Source of the DNA: Streptomyces carpinensis
GTDB lineage: Bacteria; Actinomycetota; Actinomycetes; Streptomycetales; Streptomycetaceae
Direction: 5' to 3'
Length of the DNA: 64,000 nucleotides
NCBI RefSeq assembly: GCF_002154505.1
Contig: NZ_MUBM01000266.1
Location: 53,399-117,398, forward strand
Part shown: piece by piece, positions 24,877 to 31,983 of the stretch
Layout of the letters: the number at the start of each line of letters is the position of its first letter
How positions within the stretch are numbered: position 1 is the first letter of the stretch
The notes under the pieces: model-generated
The model's input: the letters and a program-made list of their open reading frames with translations, nothing else
Databases searched by the model: none
What the model was told of the DNA's origin: nothing
Translations under genes and position numbers: made by a program

Positions 24877-25887
24877 ATGCACTCCGCAGCCCGCACCACC
24901 GAGCCGTTCGCCATAGGCCTCAGCAAGGTCGAGCCCCCTGAACTATCCGACGGAGATGTCAGACTGCGCGTCGAGTGCGTCGGCGTCTGCGGCACCGACC
25001 TGCATGTCTTCGACGGCTCCTATCCCGTCGACTACCCCGTGGTCCAAGGGCACGAGATCAGTGCCCGGGTGGTCGAGATCTCCCCCTCGGCGGCCGCCCG
25101 CCTGACCGTGGGCGACCGGGTCGCGGTGGAGCCGGTCACGTCCTGCGGGCAGTGCCGGGCCTGCCGCCACGGACGCCGCAACACCTGCCAGAACATGATC
25201 GCCATCGGGATCCACCGTCCGGGAGGATTCCAGGAGGAGCTGGTCCTGCCGGCCGTCAACTGCCACTCCGCCGGGTCGCTGTCCCCCACGGCCACCGCCC
25301 TGGCCGAAACGCTGTCGGTCAGCCTTCGCTCGGTCGCCCGGCCCTCCGTCACCGAAGGGGAGCGGGTCGTGGTCCTGGGCGCCGGACCGATCGGCCTGGG
25401 CGCGGTACTCGCGGCCACCGATCGCGGGGCACGCGTCCTCGTCGTCGACCAGCACCGGGCACGCCTGGACCTCGCCGCGGAACTCGGCGCCGAGGAGACC
25501 GTCCCCGGACTCGCCCAGCTCCCGGAGCGCGTGCTGCGCTGGACCGACGGCGACGGGGCCGACGTCGTCATCGAGGCCACCGGAGCACCGACCGTCGCAC
25601 GGTCGGCCTTCGAGGTGGTCGCCGTCGGCGGCCGGATCTCCATCGTCGGCGTCTCGGAGCAGGAACTGCGCGTGAACATGCGCCTGTTCACCAGCAAGGA
25701 GCTCGACGTCTACGGCAGCCGCGCGACGCTCGACTTCCCCGGCGCCATCGCTCTGAGCCGGCGCTACGAGTCGAAGGTCATGAGGCTCGTCAGCCACCGG
25801 TTCGCGCTGTCCGACACCCAGCAGGCGCTCAGGTACGCCCTCGACGAGCCCCAGTCGGTGGTCAAGACGGTCATCGACGTGACCTGA
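24877..25887 (+). CDS. Zinc-dependent alcohol dehydrogenase (MDR family)
   Basis: 336 residues. Catalytic zinc ligands are Cys38 in GVCGTD and His59-Glu60 in GHE; the structural-zinc lobe has Cys90, 93, 96 and 104. A GAGPIGLGAV Rossmann motif follows in the middle. It oxidises an alcohol with NAD(P)+, as in threonine, sorbitol or butanediol dehydrogenase-like enzymes. The ATG at 24877 is preceded by GAGGAGGACC; an earlier GTG is less likely. It is 166 bases after the ferredoxin gene and probably shares its promoter. Confidence 0.9.
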   Translation: MHSAARTTEPFAIGLSKVEPPELSDGDVRLRVECVGVCGTDLHVFDGSYPVDYPVVQGHEISARVVEISPSAAARLTVGDRVAVEPVTSCGQCRACRHGRRNTCQNMIAIGIHRPGGFQEELVLPAVNCHSAGSLSPTATALAETLSVSLRSVARPSVTEGERVVVLGAGPIGLGAVLAATDRGARVLVVDQHRARLDLAAELGAEETVPGLAQLPERVLRWTDGDGADVVIEATGAPTVARSAFEVVAVGGRISIVGVSEQELRVNMRLFTSKELDVYGSRATLDFPGAIALSRRYESKVMRLVSHRFALSDTQQALRYALDEPQSVVKTVIDVT

Positions 25888-25905
25888 CCGGCCTCGGCCC
25901 CCGCC

Positions 25906-25939
25906 CACTGAGCACCGCGGCCGGCCGCGGTGCTCAGTG
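25906..25939 (+). terminator. Terminator after the alcohol dehydrogenase gene
   Basis: A perfect 34-base palindrome (17-base arms) starting 19 bases after the stop; no U-tract is visible. Confidence 0.6.
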
Positions 25940-25982
25940 CGTGACCGGCCCGGCGGCGATCACCAGGTACCGGAAAGCAGCA

Positions 25983-26024
25983 GTGGGCGGGCGGACACGG
26001 CCCCAGCCGTGTCCGCCCGCCCAC
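25983..26024 (-). terminator. Terminator of the leftward Mo-enzyme/SDR operon
   Basis: Perfect 19-base arms (25983-26001 and 26006-26024) with a 4-base loop, 8 bases beyond the stop of the leftward SDR. It faces the preceding palindrome between the convergent genes. Confidence 0.65.
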
Positions 26025-26031
26025 TCGCATG

Positions 26032-26817
26032 TCACAAACCGTACCCGCCGTCCACGTCGATCCACTGACCCGTGACGTAGCGCGCGTCGTCGGAGGCCAG
26101 GAACGCCACGGCCGCCGCGATGTCCCTCGCCTTCCCGTAGCTGCGCAGCGGTATCCGGGTCAGTGCGTGCTCGAGGTCGCCGGGCCGGATGTCGCCGCTG
26201 TCGACGAGAACCTGCGTCATCCCCTCGTCGAGGATGCCCACACCGACCGCGTTGGCCCGCACGCCGAAGCGTCCCTCCTCCGCTGCCACCGCACGGACGA
26301 GAGCCTCGTTCGCCGCCTTGGGGCCCGAGGACAGGACATCCCTCAGGACGAACCGGCGGTTGGCCACCGTGCTCACCACGACGACCGAGCCACGGCTCTC
26401 CCGCAGCGCGGGGAGCACGGCCGAGACGACGCGGAAGGTGCCGCCGGAGTCGACCGCGAGTTGCTCGGCGTACCGCGCGGGATCGAGTCGGCTCACGTGG
26501 ACCTGATGGTTCGTCGGTGACGCGGCCAGGACCACGGTGTGCAGGCCGCCGTGCCTCTCCACCGCGTCCTCGACGGCGGACCGCACCTGCTCGGCGTCCC
26601 GCAGGTCCATCCTGGCCGCCCGAGCGACGCGGCCGGGGCCGCCGAGGCGGCCGGCCAGGGCGTGGGCCCGCTCGGCGCTGCCGCTGTAGGTCAGGGTGAT
26701 GTCGGCGCCCATCTCCGCCAGCCGCTCGGCGACCGCGCCGCCGATGGCGCCGCTGCCCCCGACGACCAGAGCCCCGCCGGCACGCCCGCCGAACGCCTTC
26801 GCGGCCGCCCCGCTCAC
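26032..26817 (-). CDS. SDR-fold reductase lacking the catalytic tyrosine
   Basis: 261 residues. The cofactor motif GGSGAIG is intact, but the active site reads LSSGPK where classical SDRs have YxxxK: Lys is kept and Tyr is Ser. The protein at 30957-31727 has the same change (LSASPK). A Ser at this position with a conserved Lys is seen in 2,4-dienoyl-CoA reductase-type SDRs, and FabI-type enoyl reductases also deviate here, so an enoyl- or dienoyl-CoA reduction is plausible. The GTG overlaps the Mo/W enzyme stop (GTGA), making it the tightly coupled partner of that gene. Confidence 0.83.
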   Translation of the reverse strand: MSGAAAKAFGGRAGGALVVGGSGAIGGAVAERLAEMGADITLTYSGSAERAHALAGRLGGPGRVARAARMDLRDAEQVRSAVEDAVERHGGLHTVVLAASPTNHQVHVSRLDPARYAEQLAVDSGGTFRVVSAVLPALRESRGSVVVVSTVANRRFVLRDVLSSGPKAANEALVRAVAAEEGRFGVRANAVGVGILDEGMTQVLVDSGDIRPGDLEHALTRIPLRSYGKARDIAAAVAFLASDDARYVTGQWIDVDGGYGL

Positions 26818-29063
26818 GGCGTCACCGGCATGACCGGGACGGGCGCCTGGGCGGCCCGGATCCGGCACCGAGCGCCGCGCAGCGGCTGGTCCCCCGCGAA
26901 GTTCGAGAGCTTCGGGTCGCTGGGGGTGATGGCGTTGGCGTTGGAGACCCAGACACCCGACAGGTGCGGCTCGTTCTGTGCCTGGCTCGGCTCCCACCAG
27001 TACCCGTCGGGGTTGATGGTGTCCTTGCGCATCGTCGCGTCGAAGCGGGCACGCTGGCGGATCACGCCCTCCGGCCGTTCGATGACCATCCACTCGCCGT
27101 CGGTGATGCCCCACCGCTCGGCCGTCTCCGGGTGGATGTCGCAGAGCGGCTCGGGGTGGAGCCGGTTGAGCCGCGCGCTCTGCCGCAGGTTCGACGCGGT
27201 CAGCTCGCGGACCCGGCTGCCGGGAATCATCTGGAGCGGGTACTCGTCCTCCGGCGCGTCCGGCTTCGAGTAGGGCGGCCCGGTGTAGACGGGCGAGGGA
27301 TCGATGTCGAACCGCTCGAACATGCTGGGCACCAGCTCGACCTTGCCCGACGGCGTGGCGAAGCCGTGCTCCTCGTACTTGCGCCACTTCGGCCGGGTGA
27401 AATGGTGGTTGACCTCGCCCTCGGCCCACTCCCGGTACGTCCTGCCCGACGGAGCGAGGAATCGGTCGAACATCCCCTCGACCGTCTCCGGCCAGTTGTC
27501 GGGGTCCAGGAGCCTACGGCCGAGGCCCGCCCAGAGGTCGTAGTCGTTGCGCCGCTCACCGATCGTCGTCGAGGACTGCTGCCCCACGACGAAGAAGTTG
27601 CCGATGCCCCAGTGGGCGCTGAGGTCCGCGCGCTCCATGAAGTCGGCGGCGGGCAGGACGTAGTCGGCGAGCTGCGCCGTCGGCGTCATCCACATGTCCA
27701 TCGAGACGAGCAGCTCGAGCTCGGGACTCGTGAAAGCCTTGTAGGCCGCCTGACCGGCCCCCATCGACAGCAACGGCTCACCGCACTGGACGATGATCGC
27801 GCGGATCGGATACGGGTCCTGCTCGACGACCGCGCGGTAGATGGCCGGCTGGCTCGCGAAGAGGACGTACGCCGTGCCGGTGTGGCCGTCGGGGTAGATC
27901 CGCCGAGTGGCCTCCCGGAACGCCTTGTAGCCGGTGATCGAGGTGATCCGGGTCTCGTGGGCGTTGACGCTCTCACGCGTCCGCAGCGGGTGGTCGACCA
28001 GCTTCTCGAAGTTCATGTTCTCGAGCCAGGCGAAATGCGTCTTGTCGTAGGGGTTGCCCAGCGGCTCACCACCGGGGATGTCGAGGTTGCCCGAGATGGC
28101 GCGCAGGATGGCCCGGCCGAGGACGGCGGAGCGGGATGCGCCCTCACCGAGCTGTGTCGGGGCGACACCGAACATGAGGCGGGCCGGACCGCTCGTGGCA
28201 TAGATGTGCGCGGCCTCGACGATGTCGGCGGCGGGCACGCCGGTGATCTCCTCGGTACGCTCCGGCGTCCACTTCGCGGCCTCGGCCCGCACCTCGTCGA
28301 AGCCGAGGCACCACCGATCGACGAACTCCTTGTCGTAGATGTCGTCCCGGATCATGACGTGGATCAGCCCGAGGGCGAGCGCGCCGTCCGTCCGCGGACG
28401 CAGCTGGAGGTGGAGGTCCGCCCGCGCTGCGGTCTTGGTGCGCCGCGGGTCGACGACGATCAGCTTGGCACCCTGCGCCTGGCACGCGCGGAGCCGCTCG
28501 AAGGACGGCGGAGAGGACTCGGCCGGGTTGGAGCCCCAGATGACGAGGCATTTGGTGACGCCCGGGTGCGGCGACTGGTACACGGTGTCCCAGCCGTAGA
28601 CCGACACCTCGGCGATGTACTCGCCGACGCCGCAGTTGCGGCCCTGGCTGACGAAGTTCGGGGTGCCGAAGTCGCACGCGAAGCGCCAGCTCGCCCAGTC
28701 ACCGGGGGTCTTGTGCGTACCTCCGAGGGTGGCGAGGGCCTCGGGCCCCTCGCGGTCGCGGATGTCGGCGAGCTTCTCGGCGATCTCGTCGAGGGCCTGC
28801 TCCCACGAGATGCGCTCCCACTTGCCCTCGCCCCGTTCACCGACCCGCTTCATCGGGTGGTTGAGCCGGTCCGGGTGGTTGTGCACCTCGATCGCGGTGG
28901 TGCCCTTGATGCACAGCTTCCCCTTGGCGACGGGGTTGTGCAGGTCACCGTCGAACGCGATCGGGTGGCCGTCCTTGTCGATCTGGATGAGCATGCCGCA
29001 GTGCTGCGGGCACAGCGTGCAGAAGGTACGTTTGACGTCGCCGCCAAAGGTCAGCTTGGCCAC
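26814..29063 (-). CDS. Mo/W-bis-MGD oxidoreductase (DMSO reductase superfamily, soluble)
   Basis: 749 residues. Cys15, 18, 22 and 51 bind the N-terminal [4Fe-4S] cluster, with Lys53 in the conserved CIKG; Cys144 in RNCGVGEY stands where the protein ligand of Mo or W is expected. Later blocks (SNPAESSP, VVDPRRTKTA, MTPTAQLADYVLP, ATPSGKVELVPSMF) resemble the formate dehydrogenase/acetylene hydratase group. The Asp that follows the second cluster Cys in acetylene hydratase is Pro here, so acetylene hydration is unlikely. There is no twin-arginine signal, so it is cytoplasmic. The GTG start follows GGGAGC. It might take electrons from ferredoxin, or catalyse a hydration, hydroxyl transfer or reductive dehydroxylation; the substrate is unknown. 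Confidence 0.9.
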   Translation of the reverse strand: MAKLTFGGDVKRTFCTLCPQHCGMLIQIDKDGHPIAFDGDLHNPVAKGKLCIKGTTAIEVHNHPDRLNHPMKRVGERGEGKWERISWEQALDEIAEKLADIRDREGPEALATLGGTHKTPGDWASWRFACDFGTPNFVSQGRNCGVGEYIAEVSVYGWDTVYQSPHPGVTKCLVIWGSNPAESSPPSFERLRACQAQGAKLIVVDPRRTKTAARADLHLQLRPRTDGALALGLIHVMIRDDIYDKEFVDRWCLGFDEVRAEAAKWTPERTEEITGVPAADIVEAAHIYATSGPARLMFGVAPTQLGEGASRSAVLGRAILRAISGNLDIPGGEPLGNPYDKTHFAWLENMNFEKLVDHPLRTRESVNAHETRITSITGYKAFREATRRIYPDGHTGTAYVLFASQPAIYRAVVEQDPYPIRAIIVQCGEPLLSMGAGQAAYKAFTSPELELLVSMDMWMTPTAQLADYVLPAADFMERADLSAHWGIGNFFVVGQQSSTTIGERRNDYDLWAGLGRRLLDPDNWPETVEGMFDRFLAPSGRTYREWAEGEVNHHFTRPKWRKYEEHGFATPSGKVELVPSMFERFDIDPSPVYTGPPYSKPDAPEDEYPLQMIPGSRVRELTASNLRQSARLNRLHPEPLCDIHPETAERWGITDGEWMVIERPEGVIRQRARFDATMRKDTINPDGYWWEPSQAQNEPHLSGVWVSNANAITPSDPKLSNFAGDQPLRGARCRIRAAQAPVPVMPVTP

Positions 29064-29084
29064 AGTTCCGCTCCCTAATATTCA

Positions 29085-29098
29085 ACCGAACACGTGCT
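29085..29098. promoter_or_regulatory. Possible weak cluster-1 operator (site G)
   Basis: Preceded by TTCA as at sites B, D and F, the ACCGA-N4-GTGCT sequence keeps only the left flank of the motif. It is 22 bases upstream of the Mo/W enzyme GTG. Position supports it more than sequence. Confidence 0.3.
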
Positions 29099-29154
29099 GG
29101 CGGGGGCCCTGCCCTGCGACGGGGACCGGGCAGGACACCGACGGGGCTCAGCGC

Positions 29155-29904
29155 TCAGAACGCCAGCGACCCCGAGTCGACGGGCAGCGCGACCCCGTTG
29201 ATGCGCGCAGCCGCGTCCGACGCGAGGAACATGACAACCGAGGCGATCTCCTCGGGCAGCGCCGGGGCCGGCTTGCGCCTGTCGCGCGAGAGCGCCTCGA
29301 GCGCGGACGGGAAGGCGTCGGTGACGTCCTGCATGCCCGTCCGGATGGATCCGGGGCACACGGCGTTGCTCCGGATACCGCGGTCCCCCAGGGTCGCGGC
29401 GATGTTCTTCGTCAGCCCGACGAGACCGTGCTTGGAGACGGTGTACGCCGCCCCGGCGCGGCCTCCGCGTACCCCGGCGACCGAGGCGACGTTGACGATG
29501 ACGCCGCGCCCGCGCTCCAGCATGCCCGGCAGCACGGTGTTGCAGAAGAGGAAGGGCCCGGTCAGATTGACGTCGAGCAGTCTGTGCCACTCCTCCACGG
29601 CCACCTCGTGCGCCATGCCGAGGCGATCGATGACAGCGGCGTTGTTGACCAGGACGTCCACCGCGCCGGCCTCGCCCACGACGCGCCTGACGTCCTCGGC
29701 CTTCGACACGTCGGCCGGCACGCACACGACGTCGGTGTCCGTCCTCAGGCGGTCCAGCGCCGCGGTGTCACGGTCGACGGCCACGACACGCGCTCCCTGC
29801 TCGCCGAAGCCGCGCACCAGGACCTGGCCGACTCCTCCACCGGCGCCGGTGACGACCACCGTCCGGCCCGCGAACGGCTCCGTCTCCGTGGCACCCTCAG
29901 TCAT
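29155..29904 (-). CDS. SDR-family NAD(P)-dependent oxidoreductase
   Basis: 249 residues with TGAGGGVG, NNAAV (variant NNAG), the Ser in NVASVAG and YTVSK as the Tyr/Lys pair; the C-terminus ends in VDSGS. The ATG at 29904 overlaps the upstream VOC gene by 8 bases. It forms a two-gene leftward unit with that VOC protein, starting at operator H. The sequence is that of a general alcohol or hydroxyacyl dehydrogenase. Confidence 0.9.
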   Translation of the reverse strand: MTEGATETEPFAGRTVVVTGAGGGVGQVLVRGFGEQGARVVAVDRDTAALDRLRTDTDVVCVPADVSKAEDVRRVVGEAGAVDVLVNNAAVIDRLGMAHEVAVEEWHRLLDVNLTGPFLFCNTVLPGMLERGRGVIVNVASVAGVRGGRAGAAYTVSKHGLVGLTKNIAATLGDRGIRSNAVCPGSIRTGMQDVTDAFPSALEALSRDRRKPAPALPEEIASVVMFLASDAAARINGVALPVDSGSLAF

Positions 29905-30553
29905 GAGACACCCCATCGATGCGCTGCGGAACCTGATCGAAAGTCGTGTGGACGGCATCGGCAGGCGTCCGGGCGGTGCGGCGCACACAGGGGACGGCAC
30001 CGCGGAACACCGCGCCGCCCCGCAGCACGGTGTCGAGGTCGACTCCGTCGACACCCTGGCTCCAGTCGCGCGTGGTGTCGACGAACTGGACCAGGGCGCC
30101 CTGGGTGGCCGACGGTCTGACGAACGTCTCTCGCCAGACCGGGTTGGACAGGTCCGTGCCGGTCAGCGGATAGCCCGCGTCCGGAAGGACGTCGGCAGTC
30201 GTACCGAGGTCGTCCACCACGAAGGTCACATGGTGCATTCCCTCGCCGCGCCGATCGAGCGTGTGGGACAGGAGCGAGTCGGCACGCAGCGGCTGCATGA
30301 GCTCGATCTTGAAACCACCGAGGTGCAGGTGCAGCAGCCGGATGCCGGTCTCGTCGTTGTCCCCGCCGGTGACGAACCGACCGCCGAGAGTCTCACCGAA
30401 CATCGCCCAGGCACGGTCGAGGTCCCGGACGGCCAGAGCGACATGATCGAGCCGACGGACCCCGACCGCGTCCCCAACTGCTTCCGGAACCGCGTCCGGA
30501 ACTGCCTCAGACAACACCTTCGGCACCGCTGCCTCCCGGAGTGCACCGAACAT
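29897..30553 (-). CDS. VOC-family protein, methylmalonyl-CoA epimerase-like
   Basis: 218 residues, with an N-terminal extension before LDHVALAVRDL. KIELMQPLRADS, GMHHVTFVVDD and NPVWRET mark it as a paralogue of the VOC protein at 6352-6873, which carries the same three blocks; a C-terminal tail of about 45 residues is extra. I chose the ATG at 30553. It has no Shine-Dalgarno, and a TACTAT -10 box and operator H lie just upstream, so a very short or absent leader is likely. Confidence 0.82.
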   Translation of the reverse strand: MFGALREAAVPKVLSEAVPDAVPEAVGDAVGVRRLDHVALAVRDLDRAWAMFGETLGGRFVTGGDNDETGIRLLHLHLGGFKIELMQPLRADSLLSHTLDRRGEGMHHVTFVVDDLGTTADVLPDAGYPLTGTDLSNPVWRETFVRPSATQGALVQFVDTTRDWSQGVDGVDLDTVLRGGAVFRGAVPCVRRTARTPADAVHTTFDQVPQRIDGVSHD

Positions 30554-30558
30554 TACCA

Positions 30559-30572
30559 ACCAACCGTTTGAT
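30559..30572. promoter_or_regulatory. Cluster-1 operator (site H)
   Basis: ACCAA-N4-TTGAT, 6 bases from the VOC ATG and overlapping the end of a TACTAT box (minus strand of 30571-30577). Binding would cover the transcription start. Confidence 0.65.
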
Positions 30573-30956
30573 AGTATCCTAGGGGCCGGCCGAGAGGAGA
30601 GACAAGGCGGCGGGCGGCGACGCGACAGCAACCGCAAGGGGGCCGGGCCGGGCAGTCACGTCGGATGCAGCACGTTCTTCGCCGCTACGGCTGACGTGTG
30701 GTGCAGACGCGTGGGACCGTCGCCGGCGACGCGTTGGAGCACCTGCTGGAGCAGATCCCGGCCCGGCGAGCGTTTCGGCGCGGTCGTCGATCCCCGAGGA
30801 CGGCACCAGCCGGAATCCAGTCCCCTCCAGCCCGGCACGACCGTCGACGCCCTCCGCCACCCCTGGGTGCCTGAGACGCCCCCGGCCGAAGGTTCACCGC
30901 GACACCGTGCATCGCCGCGTCCAGAGAAGAACCACCTCACCGAAAGGGCCCCAGCC
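30573..30956. other. Divergent intergenic region without a gene
   Basis: About 380 bases separate the leftward VOC gene from the rightward SDR. Apart from promoter elements at the left edge and the GAAAGGG ribosome binding site at the right edge I see no conserved protein or clear structure; the frames running through it are extensions of the SDR frame or antisense. Confidence 0.4.
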
Positions 30957-31727
30957 ATGGAGACCCCGACCCGTCGGCCTCGCGTCCTCGTCACCGGCGG
31001 TACCGGCGCGATCGGTTCCGAGACCTGCCGGCTCCTCGCCGGGAGCGGACACGACATCGCCTTCACCTACCGCTCGAACGCGAAATCGGCTCAACTGCTG
31101 GCGGCACAGCTGCGCGACGAGACCGGCCGGCCGGTGGAGTCCCGCGCGGTCGACCTGTCCGACACCGACGCCGCCATGCGATGCGTGGAGGAACTGACGA
31201 CGGCGCTCGGCGGCCTCGACGCCGTCGTCCACGCCTCCGGACCGCTGATCCCCCAGCGCTACCTGACGGACATCGACGCCGACCTGTTCCGCAGGCACGT
31301 CGACGACGAGTACGTCGCCTTCTTCAACCTGGCCAAGGCGGCCCTGCCCCACCTGCGGGCCTCCCGGGGGTCGCTGGTCGCGGTGACCACCGTGGCGGTC
31401 CGCCAGTACCCGGTGCGCGACTGCCTGTCGGCGAGCCCCAAGGCGGCCGTCGAGGCCCTGGTCAAGGCCATCGCCGCCGAGGAGGGACGCTACGGCGTCC
31501 GGGCGAACTGCGTCGGGCCCGGAATCCTCGAGGAGGGCATCGGCGGAGCGATCATCGACAACGGCGACTTCAGCGAGCAGGCGCAGGAGTTCGCACTCAA
31601 GCGTGTGCCGCTCCGTCGATTCGGCAGGGCACGGGACGTGGCGGAGGCGGTCGCCTTTCTCGCATCCTCGCGCGCCCGGTACATCACGGGCCAATGCCTC
31701 GACGTGGACGGCGGTTTCAGCGTCTGA
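30957..31727 (+). CDS. SDR-fold reductase lacking the catalytic tyrosine
   Basis: 256 residues, paralogous to the SDR at 26032-26817. GGTGAIG is the cofactor motif; the active-site segment reads LSASPK, with Ser in place of Tyr and the Lys kept, followed by AAVEALVKAIAAEEGRYGVRAN, which closely parallels the other protein. The ATG has GAAAGGG upstream. The same enoyl- or dienoyl-CoA reductase role is possible. It stands alone upstream of the ligase-OYE operon. Confidence 0.83.
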   Translation: METPTRRPRVLVTGGTGAIGSETCRLLAGSGHDIAFTYRSNAKSAQLLAAQLRDETGRPVESRAVDLSDTDAAMRCVEELTTALGGLDAVVHASGPLIPQRYLTDIDADLFRRHVDDEYVAFFNLAKAALPHLRASRGSLVAVTTVAVRQYPVRDCLSASPKAAVEALVKAIAAEEGRYGVRANCVGPGILEEGIGGAIIDNGDFSEQAQEFALKRVPLRRFGRARDVAEAVAFLASSRARYITGQCLDVDGGFSV

Positions 31728-31782
31728 CGCCGGGGCCGGCCGACGTTCCGCGGGTGTCGAGTTCACGGGGCAACACCCCCTG

Positions 31783-31812
31783 TTGACATCCGGTGCCGGA
31801 TGGTCCTAGAAA
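31783..31812 (+). promoter_or_regulatory. Sigma-70-type promoter of the ligase-flavoenzyme operon
   Basis: TTGACA (31783-31788), an 18-base spacer and TAGAAA (31807-31812). The expected start point falls at or next to operator I, so a bound repressor would block initiation. About 160 bases of leader follow before the ligase ATG. Confidence 0.65.
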
Positions 31813-31819
31813 TCATTGC

Positions 31820-31833
31820 ACCAAACGGTTGGT
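31820..31833. promoter_or_regulatory. Cluster-1 palindromic operator (site I)
   Basis: An exact ACCAA-N4-TTGGT palindrome placed immediately after the -10 box of the TTGACA promoter, over the predicted transcription start. Confidence 0.8.
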
Positions 31834-31983
31834 CGGAACTATGTCCCGAGCCGGCGTGCAGCGTCCGAAGAAACCCCGGCGGATGGCGCCTGCCGCATGT
31901 CGCCGTGCCCCGCTCGCCGGAACGATCAGCGACGTACCTGGCATCGCGCGCCCAGACACTCAACTGCTGGAAGGAACACGGTG

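Noticed and set aside
26814..29063. Naming the Mo/W enzyme acetylene hydratase
   Set aside because: Overall blocks are similar, but the Asp next to the second cluster Cys that is needed for acetylene hydration is Pro here, and the setting is CoA-ester catabolism.
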